DNA from: Lawsonibacter faecis | GTDB taxonomy: Bacteria > Bacillota > Clostridia > Oscillospirales > Oscillospiraceae | Direction of reading: 5' to 3' | NCBI RefSeq assembly: GCF_014287675.1 | Contig: NZ_JACOPQ010000003.1 | Location: 248,001 to 312,000, forward strand | DNA length: 64,000 bases | Shown here: piece after piece, positions 35,647 through 44,024 of the stretch | Position numbering within the stretch: position 1 is the stretch's first letter | Layout: the number at the start of each line of letters is the position of its first letter | Notes under the pieces: generated by a model | The model's input: the letters and a program-made list of their open reading frames with translations, nothing else | Databases searched by the model: none | What the model was told of the DNA's origin: nothing | Position numbers and translations under genes: made by a program

Positions 35647-35704
35647 TGGCAGGTCCTCACTTTCTTCCGCGCGGGGCTGGGCGCGGACGACACGTTCGAG
35701 AATA

Positions 35705-35733
35705 ACTTTACAGGGAAATAAAGCGTTTGTCAA
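35705..35733 (-). promoter_or_regulatory. Sigma-A promoter of the DUF4914 gene
   Basis: The minus strand reads TTGACA (35733-35728), 17 bases, TAAAGT (35710-35705), 59 bases before the ATG. Confidence 0.72.
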
Positions 35734-35856
35734 TATCTTAACTTGCGATTTTTTAATGACAAACTTGCAATTATTATGTCATAGTGTACGGCTTGCCCAC
35801 CCGCCGACCGCCCCGCCCCGCTCCACGGGCGCAACCCCGCGTCCCGCCGTACCAGA

Positions 35857-35900
35857 CAAAAACAGGGCCGTGACCCTCCCTTGGGGAGTCCCGGCCCTGT
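35857..35900 (-). terminator. Terminator of the PAS-GGDEF-EAL gene
   Basis: ACAGGGCCG pairs with CGGCCCTGT as the base of an 18-bp imperfect stem; the minus strand continues TTTTGTC. Confidence 0.8.
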
Positions 35901-35946
35901 GCTATCCTATGCAGGCGGCGTTCTGCACGTCAGCCTATCGGATATT

Positions 35947-37638
35947 TCAATTTTTCTCCCCGGCGCCCTCCCAGTACCGGGCGCGGAACGCCTCCTCCGG
36001 CATGGGCCGCGCCAGGTAAAAGCCCTGGATGCTGTCTGCCTGGAGGGTACGGACAGTCTTCAGCTCCTCGTACCGCTCCACGCCCTCCACGCAGACGCTG
36101 ATGCCCACGCTGTGGCACAGCTGTACCACAGCGCCGATGAAGGAGCGGTTGAAGGAGTTGTCGTGGATGGCGGAGATAAACGCCCGGTCGATCTTCACCT
36201 CGTCCGCGGGCGACGCCGCCAGCAGTCCCAGTGAGGAGTACCCGGTGCCGAAATCGTCCATAGCGAGGCGCACGCCCATCTCCCGCAGGGCGCGGAACGT
36301 ATCCTTCAGCATCTCCATGTCGGTGACGAAATAGCTCTCCGTCAGCTCCAGAACAATATGGCGCGGCTCCAGAGCGTAACGCCGGAGCAGCTCCCGCACC
36401 TGGGGCACGAAGTCCTTCTCCAGCATCTGGAGGTAAGAGATGTTGATGTTCATCACAAAATCCGGGCAGAAGGCCGTCCACGCCCGGCAGGTGCGCACCG
36501 CCTGCTCCAGCACCCATCGGCCCACGCTCTGTATCAGGCTCGTGGACTCCAGCACGGGGATGAACTCGCCCGGCGAGATCTCCCCCAGGGGGCAGGACCA
36601 CCGCAGCAGCGCCTCCGCCCCATGGACGGACAGATCCCCCGCCTGGGAGAGGGGCTGGTAGACCATGCGGAAGCGCTCCATGCCCCCGGCCACGCTCATC
36701 TGCAATTGGTTTGCGATCTCCATCGAGCGCAGCCGGGCCTCTATCAGCCCTGGAGAGAAGACGGTGCAGATATTCTTGCCCCGGCGCTTGGAGGCCTCCA
36801 GCGCGCTGGCGGCGTATTTGATGAGGTCCAGATAGTTGTCCCCGTCCCGGCCAAGCATGGCGATTCCGCCGGACACGGTGCAGTAATAGGACACGCCGTC
36901 CACCTCGTGGCGGCGGTTGCTGTAGAAGTGGAGCTTGCGGTACAGTTCCAGCAGGTCCCGCTCTTCCGCGCGGTCCCACAGGATGGCAAACTCGTCGCCG
37001 TCAAAGCGGAAGACCTCAGCCCCGTCGGGCAGGTGCCCCTGTACCGACTGGGCAAACTGGCGGAGGACCGTGTCCCCAAAAATGTGGTCGTTGAGGTCGT
37101 TGACGCGGGTGAAGTCGTCCAGCCCCAGCAGCAGAAGCCCGCCTGGAGCGCGGCCGCCGTGCTGCTCCGCCAGCCGCGTGACCCGCTTTTCACACTCCCG
37201 CTGGGTAAAGAGGCCGGTGGTGTGGTCCACCTTGCCCTTATCGCCCAGACTGGTCACCACCCCCGCAAACATGATGGGCTCGCCCACGCCGTCCCGCTTG
37301 AGGCGGCCCCGGCAGACCACCCATATATACTCGCCCTTCCGGTTGCGGATTTGGTATTCCACGTTGTGCTCGTCGGTCTCGCCGTCCATCATCTCCTGAA
37401 TAGACTGGAAATAGCGGCCCCGGTCCCGCTCGTGCACCGACGCCCCCCAAAGGGGGACAAGACCGGGCACCAGCCGCCCGGGCAGCTCAAAGTCCCGGGC
37501 CATGTTCTCCGAGACCAGCGCCAGGTCCTTCTTCATATCCACAATATAAATGTAGTCGTCGGTGCTGGAGACAATCGCATCGTAGAGCAGGGACGGGTCT
37601 ATATGGAAGGATGCTATAATCTCTTCTATTTTTTCCAT
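35947..37638 (-). CDS. PAS-GGDEF-EAL cyclic-di-GMP phosphodiesterase candidate
   Basis: 563 residues from ATG 37638. A PAS domain (about 12-135: YDAIVSSTDDYIYIVDMKKDLALVSENMA) is followed by a GGDEF domain whose signature reads RFDGDEF, with Asp for the first Gly. The EAL domain (from about 300) has EALLRW, the NIN motif, LELTES, DDFGTGYS, KIDR and EGVE, that is, every residue needed for phosphodiesterase activity. So it probably degrades c-di-GMP to pGpG, with the GGDEF part as GTP sensor or a weak cyclase. There is no membrane segment, so the PAS domain senses an intracellular signal. Confidence 0.9.
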   Translation of the reverse strand: MEKIEEIIASFHIDPSLLYDAIVSSTDDYIYIVDMKKDLALVSENMARDFELPGRLVPGLVPLWGASVHERDRGRYFQSIQEMMDGETDEHNVEYQIRNRKGEYIWVVCRGRLKRDGVGEPIMFAGVVTSLGDKGKVDHTTGLFTQRECEKRVTRLAEQHGGRAPGGLLLLGLDDFTRVNDLNDHIFGDTVLRQFAQSVQGHLPDGAEVFRFDGDEFAILWDRAEERDLLELYRKLHFYSNRRHEVDGVSYYCTVSGGIAMLGRDGDNYLDLIKYAASALEASKRRGKNICTVFSPGLIEARLRSMEIANQLQMSVAGGMERFRMVYQPLSQAGDLSVHGAEALLRWSCPLGEISPGEFIPVLESTSLIQSVGRWVLEQAVRTCRAWTAFCPDFVMNINISYLQMLEKDFVPQVRELLRRYALEPRHIVLELTESYFVTDMEMLKDTFRALREMGVRLAMDDFGTGYSSLGLLAASPADEVKIDRAFISAIHDNSFNRSFIGAVVQLCHSVGISVCVEGVERYEELKTVRTLQADSIQGFYLARPMPEEAFRARYWEGAGEKN

Positions 37639-37757
37639 ATATCCCAGCCTCTTCTCACAAAATGTGCATATAATGCCTGTTGGTGATATACTACCATATC
37701 CCCTCTCTTCCTGCAAATATTTCTTTTTACTTTCAAATGCCCCGCGCCGCCGCTCTC

Positions 37758-37786
37758 TTGCAGTTTTTGCTCCGGTGGGGTATAAT
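37758..37786 (+). promoter_or_regulatory. Sigma-A promoter of xpt
   Basis: TTGCAG (37758-37763), 17 bases, TATAAT (37781-37786). The leader of about 95 bases shows no purine-riboswitch core. Confidence 0.75.
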
Positions 37787-37886
37787 ACACAATTGATAAG
37801 CTGGGGCCGCCTCCGCCGGGAACGGCGTCTGACGCGCCCTCATCTCTGAAACGGAGCTTGAACGGTATTTTTGAAAGGATTGTAAC

Positions 37887-38462
37887 ATGGACGAGCTGAA
37901 ACGACGTATCCTGAGCGACGCCGAAGTGGGCGAGGGCGATATCATCCGGGTGGATATGTTCCTCAACCACTGCATGGACATGGATCTGGTTGAGAAGGCG
38001 GGCTCCGCCCTGGCCAAGCGCTTCAAGGGCGAGAAGATCACCAAGGTCCTCACCGCAGAGAGCTCCGGCATCGCCGTGGCCTGCTTCGTGGGCCGGGCCC
38101 TGGATGTGCCCGTCATCTACGCGAAAAAGTTCCAGACCGGGTATATCGATCCCGAGGTCTACTCCACCGAAACCCATTCCTTCTCCCTGGAGAAGTCCTA
38201 TACCCTGCGGGTCTCCCGCCGCTACCTGGAGGAGGACGACAGAGTCCTCCTGGTGGACGACATTCTGGCCAACGGCCAGGCCATTCTGGGCCTTGCCGAG
38301 ATCGTCTCCAAGGCCGGGGCCGAGGTGTCGGGCGTGGCCGTGGCAATTGAAAAGGCCATGCAGGAGGGCGGCAAGGTCCTGCGCCGTATGGGCCTGCGGG
38401 TGGAGGCCCTCGCCACTGTGGAGCGGATTGAGGACGGCAGGATTATCCTGGCCGACGACTAA
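37887..38462 (+). CDS. xpt: Xanthine phosphoribosyltransferase
   Basis: 191 residues, the length of Bacillus Xpt. The PRPP-binding motif VLLVDDILANGQA (about 120-132) and the N-terminal VDMFLNHCMD block identify it. It converts xanthine and PRPP to XMP in purine salvage. GAAAGGA precedes the ATG. In Bacillus xpt is paired with pbuX under a guanine riboswitch; here it is alone. Confidence 0.94.
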   Translation: MDELKRRILSDAEVGEGDIIRVDMFLNHCMDMDLVEKAGSALAKRFKGEKITKVLTAESSGIAVACFVGRALDVPVIYAKKFQTGYIDPEVYSTETHSFSLEKSYTLRVSRRYLEEDDRVLLVDDILANGQAILGLAEIVSKAGAEVSGVAVAIEKAMQEGGKVLRRMGLRVEALATVERIEDGRIILADD

Positions 38463-38477
38463 ACATTTTAAATTTCC

Positions 38478-38516
38478 AGCACAAACGGGATGCCCGCCGG
38501 GCATCCCGTTTGTGCT
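38478..38516. terminator. Bidirectional hairpin between xpt and a minus-strand gene
   Basis: A 19-bp near-perfect inverted repeat (38478-38496 with 38498-38516) spans the convergent stops. It lacks a long U-run, but its GTTTGT side may terminate xpt. Confidence 0.6.
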
Positions 38517-38883
38517 ATCCCTTAACGTATCCTGCGACCAATATCCCCTGCATCAGAAGCAGCGTATGCGGAAGGGCGCCCCATGCGCCGATTTTCAGCG
38601 GCAGGGAAAGAAAATAAAACCCACCGCCGCTCCAATAAAACCAATTCCATATAATTGGTATCTGGAGAAAAGTCATGATGATTACCGAAATCTGAACGGC
38701 TGCCTTTTTCCCGCTGATATAGCTCAGCCATGATGCAATCGCAGCCATGAGCCAGACAATTCCCGCCAACTTGGTCAGCGCCTTTCCAAAGTCAGACAGA
38801 ATATAGAAGCCGGCGCCTGATACGCAGAGCGTAAGGTAGACGAAGACAAATATCCGCCTGGCCGATGAGGTACGAATTTTCAT
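38515..38883 (-). CDS. Hypothetical four-helix membrane protein
   Basis: 122 residues with four hydrophobic segments (about 10-30, 35-57, 62-85, 100-120) and a basic N-terminus MKIRTSSARR. I recognise no family. It is 15 bases downstream of the small secreted-protein gene and is the last gene of a three-gene minus-strand operon. GGGGAGGGGAG precedes the start. Possibly an accessory membrane protein of the DUF4173 operon. Confidence 0.65.
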   Translation of the reverse strand: MKIRTSSARRIFVFVYLTLCVSGAGFYILSDFGKALTKLAGIVWLMAAIASWLSYISGKKAAVQISVIIMTFLQIPIIWNWFYWSGGGFYFLSLPLKIGAWGALPHTLLLMQGILVAGYVKG

Positions 38884-38898
38884 ATCGGCTCCCCTCCC

Positions 38899-39432
38899 CT
38901 ACGTGTCCAGGGTGAAGTAATACAGCGTATTTTCGTCCAAGTCGTAAATCGCGAGGGAAAAATTGAAAGAATGGCGTGAAAACAGCTCAGAATCGTCCTT
39001 TTCGTCCGTACTTTCTCTGTGGCGGTCCAGGAAGCAGTAAAAACCGTTCCGAATGGCGGAAATTTTCGGTATTTTGCCCGCTTCGTCCTCAGTCAGGCAG
39101 CCGTCCACGGCCCCGCTCAGATTCGCTGTGAGGGGCAGGGGCTCCCAGCCCTCCCGGCCCGTGATCGCGCCCGCCAGCGCCTCCGCCGCTTCGCCCTCGA
39201 AGCGCAGCTCCAGATAGGCGCGCCCGTCCCCGTGGAAACCGCCGTGGGTGTCCAGATGCTCCACCACCTGCCCGGCGGAGAGGTTCAGGCCCAGCTCGCG
39301 GGAGGCCTGGGACAGCTCTCCGCTGCATGCGGCCGGCAGGCTCAGGGTCAGGACGGTGCTGAGCAGGGCCATCAGGCGCCGCAGGACCGTCTTTCCCTGC
39401 GGCAGCAGCCCGCCGGGAACCGTTTTTTTCAT
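38899..39432 (-). CDS. Hypothetical exported protein (signal peptide/lipoprotein-like)
   Basis: 177 residues from ATG 39432 (TGAGG seven bases upstream). A GTG twelve bases earlier would overlap the previous stop (GTGA) and is a weaker choice. A basic start and hydrophobic stretch (RLMALLSTVLTLSLPAAC) look like a signal or imperfect lipobox. The remainder is a small soluble domain ending in SFNFSLAIYDLDENTLYYFTLDT. No family recognised. Confidence 0.6.
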   Translation of the reverse strand: MKKTVPGGLLPQGKTVLRRLMALLSTVLTLSLPAACSGELSQASRELGLNLSAGQVVEHLDTHGGFHGDGRAYLELRFEGEAAEALAGAITGREGWEPLPLTANLSGAVDGCLTEDEAGKIPKISAIRNGFYCFLDRHRESTDEKDDSELFSRHSFNFSLAIYDLDENTLYYFTLDT

Positions 39433-39440
39433 GGCCTGCC

Positions 39441-40994
39441 TCACTTTCGTCCGCCTATGGCGGCCAGCTGGGCCGAGACCGACCAGCTCCGCCAGTCGGC
39501 GGCGTCCGCGGCGGCACGGTCGCGGCGCTGGGCGATTAGCTCCTCCAGCGTGCCCTCCCAGTAGTGGTATACCCGCATATCGCCGGGCAGCTCCTCCAGA
39601 ATATCCAGCGTATCGTAGGACTGAAAGGCCAGATAGGGCAGATCCATCACCGCGTCCTGATTCTGTTGGTAAAGACTCACGTTGTACCGCGTCACGATAC
39701 GGTCCACATTGATAAAGTTGAGCGCCAGCCAGCCGGCAAGCCCGGCGGCGAAGAGCACTTTGAAGAAAGAGAAGGACTTTTTCCAGATCTTCAGCAGGGC
39801 CGCCGTGAAGAAGACTGCCAGCATCAGCATTCCCCAGTAGGTCAGCGCCCGCTTGAAGGAGAGGCCGTACTCCGTCACATAGAGCGTCATGCGGCAGGCG
39901 GCGGAGCCGAGCATGACGAAGCTGGAGGCCACCAGCACCGTCGAAAGCGCCCGCACCGCCGTGAAGCCCTTGCCCTCCCGGCGGCAGATCTGGAGGCAGG
40001 CCATGACCAGCGTCAGGTTCAGCCCCGCCACTCCCACCAGCTGGAAGAAGCCGCTGCGGGCGTACTCGGCATGGCTTATCCCCGTGACCGCCAGATACCG
40101 CTCTCCGCCGAAGAGGGCGGCGAACTGGACGGCGATAAAGAAGAGATACAGCGCGTCCATCACCACCAGGACGGTGACGGGGGCGATGGCGTCAAAGGCG
40201 AAGAGCTTCCCCCGCTCCTTCTTTTCCGCCAGCGGCTCAGGCCGCCGGACGGAGTAGAGCAGGCCGAAGAGGAACGGCGCGAGGCAGAGCGCGGCCAGCA
40301 GCCGGCCCACCCAGGCGCCCATATGCCGGCTGAAGAAGTCCACGGCGCCCCCCGCCAGATGCGCGAAGAGGGCGTCCGCCGAGAGGAGCATGGGTACCGT
40401 CACCAGCAGGAGCAGCACCGCCGCACCCAGCCCCAGCAGCAGGTAAATGCCCCGCTTCTTCCCCTCCCCCTTTACTGTGGAGGCGGCTTTCCAGGACGCG
40501 CCCAGGCGGCAGAAAAGGCCGTCCACCGTCAGCAGGAAGCGCTCCCAGAGCATGGTGGGGAGATACCAGGGCCGCCGGGCCGCTCCCGACCACTGGTGTG
40601 TCTGCACCATCAACAGCACCGGCAGGGCCAGCAGGTTCACACCCCGGAACCAGTCGTTGGAAAAAAGGGCGAAGGTCAGCGCCAGCAGGCAGACCGCGCA
40701 GAAAAGGAGCAGGCTCTCCCGCTTCAAGAGGCCCTCCGCCCCCCGGTACCAGAGGAGGACGGCGTACCACGCCGCCACCAGCGCCGGAACCACCAGCCCG
40801 GGCCCACAGCTGAAGACCGAGATGACCATCTCCACCAGGAGCAGCGACAGCAGCAGGGCCAGGGGGAGCAGACCCCGCTCCTTTCCGTCCGTCTCATACA
40901 CCCGCGGCGCCGGGGCGGCAGCCTTGGGCTGGCAGGCAGGGGACGTATCCGCTCCGGGCGTCACGGCCGCTCTGTGCAGTTCTTCCATACTCAT
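39441..40994 (-). CDS. DUF4173 (DUF4153-like) polytopic membrane protein
   Basis: 517 residues with about 11 membrane helices after a 40-residue Ala/Pro-rich cytoplasmic start. The C-terminal block FINVDRIVTRYNVSLY and DLPYLAFQSYDTLDIL matches the conserved end of DUF4173 proteins, which face outward. The function is unknown. First gene of a three-gene operon with an exported protein and a small membrane protein. AAGGGAT lies upstream of ATG 40994; ATG 40988 is an alternative. Confidence 0.75.
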   Translation of the reverse strand: MSMEELHRAAVTPGADTSPACQPKAAAPAPRVYETDGKERGLLPLALLLSLLLVEMVISVFSCGPGLVVPALVAAWYAVLLWYRGAEGLLKRESLLLFCAVCLLALTFALFSNDWFRGVNLLALPVLLMVQTHQWSGAARRPWYLPTMLWERFLLTVDGLFCRLGASWKAASTVKGEGKKRGIYLLLGLGAAVLLLLVTVPMLLSADALFAHLAGGAVDFFSRHMGAWVGRLLAALCLAPFLFGLLYSVRRPEPLAEKKERGKLFAFDAIAPVTVLVVMDALYLFFIAVQFAALFGGERYLAVTGISHAEYARSGFFQLVGVAGLNLTLVMACLQICRREGKGFTAVRALSTVLVASSFVMLGSAACRMTLYVTEYGLSFKRALTYWGMLMLAVFFTAALLKIWKKSFSFFKVLFAAGLAGWLALNFINVDRIVTRYNVSLYQQNQDAVMDLPYLAFQSYDTLDILEELPGDMRVYHYWEGTLEELIAQRRDRAAADAADWRSWSVSAQLAAIGGRK

Positions 40995-41092
40995 GTGAAT
41001 TCATCCCTTTTCTTTTCCATTTTCGGCGCAAAAACCCCGCCCGCCGGGGGCGCCCTCTCCCCGCCGGGCCGATAAAGGCCGCTGTCCAGTTG

Positions 41093-41326
41093 CTACTCCG
41101 GGGCCCCCGCCTCGTCCAAATCGCCCGGAACATACTCCAAAATGTCTCCCGGCTGACAGTCCAGCGCTCTGCAGATGGCCTCCAGCGTGGTGAAGCGGAC
41201 CGCCTTCGCATGGTTGTTCTTAAGGATGGAGAGATTGGCCAGTGTCAGGTCCACCCTGGAGGCCAGCTCGTTCAGGCTCATCTTGCGGCGGGCCATCATC
41301 ACATCCAGATTGACGACAATGGGCAT
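41093..41326 (-). CDS. XRE/Cro-type HTH regulator (YozG-like)
   Basis: 77 residues: a single helix-turn-helix (RRKMSLNELASRVDLTLANLSILKN) followed by the family's ALDCQPGDILEY ending. Such short regulators are usually encoded next to DUF2975 membrane proteins, as here (12 bases downstream of one). They probably regulate their own operon. Confidence 0.88.
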   Translation of the reverse strand: MPIVVNLDVMMARRKMSLNELASRVDLTLANLSILKNNHAKAVRFTTLEAICRALDCQPGDILEYVPGDLDEAGAPE

Positions 41327-41338
41327 CCAGCCACCCCC

Positions 41339-41890
41339 TTAAATGGTCAGGTCATTCTCTTCCTTCAGCTCTGCGGCCTGCCGGAAGAGGGCGGACATGA
41401 CCATGCACAGCAGCCCCGCCATAGTGAAGATGGGGATAAAGAGAGCGTTGTAGGTAAAGAGCGGGAAAATTGCGCCGTAATAGAAAAAGCCCCATACCAT
41501 CCGCAGCAGAGCGGCCAGTGCAATCAAAAAGCAGCAGACGGCGGCCCGCCTCATATTCCGGGCATTCGCCCGGGAAAAGGGGCTCTCCTCAATAATGGAC
41601 CCGAGCAGGCGGCGGCCCTGCCAGAGAAGAACGGCGGTGCAGCTCCCGCAGAAGAGAAGAAACAGGGTCAGGGCGGCGGTATTTTCCGCCTGCCACACCC
41701 AAATCCAGTAGGTCAGGAATTCCCAAAAGATGCGCCCCGTCTCATAGCGGTACAGCTCCAGCACGCCGTGAGGACTATACATCCCCACCAGTCCGGGCAC
41801 CAGAATCAATGCAACCAGATTGCAGAGAAAGGTGATGGTCACCAGCAGCCTGAGCACCTTTGCCAGCCTGACCACGCCTGTCTTTTCCAT
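41339..41890 (-). CDS. DUF2975 membrane protein
   Basis: 183 residues from ATG 41890 (AAGGAGG upstream). Four membrane helices with the conserved block SPFSRANARNMRRAAVCC between the second and third. It forms a two-gene operon with the XRE regulator. The family's role is unknown; a membrane-linked control of the regulator is commonly suggested but unproven. Confidence 0.82.
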   Translation of the reverse strand: MEKTGVVRLAKVLRLLVTITFLCNLVALILVPGLVGMYSPHGVLELYRYETGRIFWEFLTYWIWVWQAENTAALTLFLLFCGSCTAVLLWQGRRLLGSIIEESPFSRANARNMRRAAVCCFLIALAALLRMVWGFFYYGAIFPLFTYNALFIPIFTMAGLLCMVMSALFRQAAELKEENDLTI

Positions 41891-41981
41891 GGGAAACCCC
41901 TCCTTGTCCATGGTGACATCATAGCACCGAGTTTATCGCATGTCAATTATTTTTTATTGTTTTTCGATAAATTGTTTGGCT

Positions 41982-42007
41982 AAAAAGGGCCGCCGTAGGG
42001 CGGCCCT
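41982..42007 (-). terminator. Terminator of the Sir2 gene
   Basis: AGGGCCGCC (41986-41994) pairs with GGCGGCCCT (41999-42007) over a 4-base loop; the minus strand continues with TTTTT. Confidence 0.8.
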
Positions 42008-42064
42008 CCAACGGAGACGGCAGTATGGGGCGATATGTGAGGCGTTCCTGATTTTCCTCGCCTA

Positions 42065-42799
42065 TCAAAGGGACCCATTCACCCTGATCGCCCCCAGCAC
42101 CCCGCCAATCGGTGCGGCGATGAGCAGATCGGCGCTGCTGTCGTATGGAGTGGGGCTCTTGTTGATAAGCACCAGCTTTTTCCCGCCGTAGTAGTTGACC
42201 AGGCTTGCCGCCGGGTAGACCGCCAGAGAGGTACCGCCGATAATCAGCATATCCGCGCCCCGGATATGGTCCAGCGCCCGTTCCAGGGTGCGGCCGTCCA
42301 GAGCCTCCTCATAGAGCACCACATCGGGCTTAATCCGGCCCCCACAGGTGCATTTCGGCACCCCGGAGGAGGAAATAATATCCTCCAGAGAGTAGAACCG
42401 GCGGCATTTTTCACAGTAATTGCGGTGGACGGAGCCGTGGAGCTCCAGAACCTCCCGGCTGCCTGCCGCCTGGTGGAGCCCGTCGATATTCTGGGTCACC
42501 ACCGCGGTCAGCTTCCCCGCACGCTCCAGCTCGGCCAGCTTTCTGTGGGCTGCGTTGGGCTCAGCATTTGGAAAGAGCATTTTATTGCGGTAAAAGCGGT
42601 AAAATTCCTCGGGGCGCGCCTGGTAAAATGTATGGCTCAATATGGTCTCCGGCGGGTAGTCGTACTGCTGGTGGTAGAGCCCGTCGGTGCTGCGGAAATC
42701 GGGAATTCCGCTCTCTGTGGACACCCCCGCCCCGCCGAAAAAGACGATGCGGCTGCTCTTGTCAAACCAGTTTTGCAGCGTATCCATCTCATGTCCCAT
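42065..42799 (-). CDS. NAD-dependent protein deacylase, Sir2 family
   Basis: 244 residues from ATG 42799, which has GAGAGGAG upstream. NAD-binding GAGVSTESGIPDFRS, the TQNIDGLH motif, catalytic His in LELHGS, four zinc cysteines (CEKC and CTC plus the preceding pair) and GGTSLAVYPA are all present. It removes acyl groups from protein lysines with NAD, giving nicotinamide and O-acyl-ADP-ribose, in the cytoplasm. It stands alone, back to back with the tandem-HTH regulator gene. Confidence 0.93.
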   Translation of the reverse strand: MGHEMDTLQNWFDKSSRIVFFGGAGVSTESGIPDFRSTDGLYHQQYDYPPETILSHTFYQARPEEFYRFYRNKMLFPNAEPNAAHRKLAELERAGKLTAVVTQNIDGLHQAAGSREVLELHGSVHRNYCEKCRRFYSLEDIISSSGVPKCTCGGRIKPDVVLYEEALDGRTLERALDHIRGADMLIIGGTSLAVYPAASLVNYYGGKKLVLINKSPTPYDSSADLLIAAPIGGVLGAIRVNGSL

Positions 42800-42899
42800 C
42801 GCAAACAGCTCCTCTCTCCCCATATCATAGCACGATCCCCAACGAAGTCCAGGCTTTTCTTGCCCGGGCGGCGGCGGCAGGAAGTCTTTTCTTCCTATC

Positions 42900-42929
42900 T
42901 TGACAAATCCTGCCTTTTTCCGCTATACT
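42900..42929 (+). promoter_or_regulatory. Sigma-A promoter of the tandem-HTH regulator
   Basis: Perfect TTGACA (42900-42905), an 18-base spacer, and TATACT (42924-42929), 34 bases before the ATG. Confidence 0.78.
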
Positions 42930-42962
42930 GGAACCAGCGAAACGAAAGAGGGGTGCTGCGCC

Positions 42963-43763
42963 ATGACCAACGCCATGCGGAAGTTGGAGCTCAGGGAGCG
43001 GATACAGGCGGCGGCAAAGACCGTCTTCCTGGAGAAGGGCTACGCCGAGACCAAGATCAACGACATTGCCAAGGCGGCGGACATCTCCCCCTCCACCATC
43101 TATCTCTACTTCTCCGGCAAGAAGGACCTCTTTTCCTCTCTGAATATCCAGCAGGCGGCGGACATCCGCCCGGAGTTCGAGCGCAAGCGGGAGGAGATCT
43201 GCCGCACCGCCCTGCATATTTTCGGGCAGGAGGGCTTTGAGCGCACCACCATGGACGCCATCGCCGTGCAGGTGGGGCTGTCCAAGGCGGCGCTCTACCA
43301 GTACTGTGACAGCAAGGAGGACCTCTTCCTTCAGGTGCTCCGGTATTACGTGGCGGGCGGAATACGTGTCCCGGACGGGTCCCGCTCGGACGACGACGAC
43401 TGGCGCGCCTATCTGCGGGTTGTGGCCAAGGGCTGCCTCTCCGGGGCCAGGAAGCCGGATCGGAACGCCTTTCTGGGTACGGTCATTCGGGATTCCAACA
43501 AGTTTCCGGCATTCGGCGCGGCCTACTACCAGTACAGCTATCAGGCCGCCCGGAAGAACATCGTCCGTTTTCTCACCATCCAGCAGGAGCGGGGCCTCAT
43601 CCGCCCCGGCGCCAACCTCCGGGACTGTATGGATGTGTTTATGGGGTCCCTTATGTCCTATGTGGTCATGTACCACATCATCGGCGGCGTGGAGTGCGAC
43701 GTGGACGAGGATACCTATATCAACCAGACGGTGGACATCTTCGTCCGGGCGCTGAAGGCCTGA
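42963..43763 (+). CDS. TetR-type regulator with two N-terminal HTH domains
   Basis: 266 residues. Residues 8-55 form one TetR_N domain (GYAETKINDIAKAADISPSTIYLYFSGKKDLF, split here for length by its centre DISPSTIYLYF), and residues about 77-125 form a second one (TTMDAIAVQV then GLSKAALYQYCDSKEDLF). A ligand-binding helical domain of about 130 residues follows. Most TetR proteins have only one HTH. The protein could bind two half-sites per subunit or arise from a fusion of neighbouring regulators. AAAGAGGGG precedes the ATG. The divergent neighbour is Sir2; the downstream gene is convergent. Confidence 0.85.
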   Translation: MTNAMRKLELRERIQAAAKTVFLEKGYAETKINDIAKAADISPSTIYLYFSGKKDLFSSLNIQQAADIRPEFERKREEICRTALHIFGQEGFERTTMDAIAVQVGLSKAALYQYCDSKEDLFLQVLRYYVAGGIRVPDGSRSDDDDWRAYLRVVAKGCLSGARKPDRNAFLGTVIRDSNKFPAFGAAYYQYSYQAARKNIVRFLTIQQERGLIRPGANLRDCMDVFMGSLMSYVVMYHIIGGVECDVDEDTYINQTVDIFVRALKA

Positions 43764-43771
43764 GCATGATT

Positions 43772-43808
43772 AAAAAACGGTCTCCCCCACTTGGAGGAGA
43801 CCGTTTTT
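43772..43808. terminator. Bidirectional terminator after the tandem-HTH gene
   Basis: AAAAACGGTCTCC (43773-43785) pairs with GGAGACCGTTTTT (43796-43808). It serves the plus regulator and the minus Feo genes. Confidence 0.9.
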
Positions 43809-43809
43809 C

Positions 43810-43983
43810 CTATTTGCGGCTCTTGCGGTGGTCACAGGCGGAGCCGCAGCTGGAGCAGTCGCCGCCGCAGGCGCCCCCGCAGCCGCCGCAGTCCCCCTTC
43901 ATCTGGCGGCGGATATGCCGGACCAGATAGACGACCGCCCAGAGAATCAGGGCCGCCACCGCGATATAAATCAAGTACTTCAT
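43810..43983 (-). CDS. FeoB-associated Cys-rich membrane protein
   Basis: 57 residues: one membrane helix (about 3-22, MKYLIYIAVAALIL), a basic turn RHIRRQMKG, then a tail with seven cysteines in CxxC-like spacing (CGGCGG, CGGDC, SSCGSAC) and a His/Lys end. This matches the small FeoB-associated proteins of Firmicutes. It lies 41 bases after the FeoAB stop and probably handles ferrous iron at the inner face of the membrane. Confidence 0.88.
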   Translation of the reverse strand: MKYLIYIAVAALILWAVVYLVRHIRRQMKGDCGGCGGACGGDCSSCGSACDHRKSRK

Positions 43984-44024
43984 AGTTCTCCCTTATGGAA
44001 TTCTGCCGGCTGCACGGTCCGCCG

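Noticed and set aside
37787..37886. Guanine riboswitch before xpt
   Set aside because: The conserved core (TATA/ATATGG loop and CCTAC-type segments) was not found.
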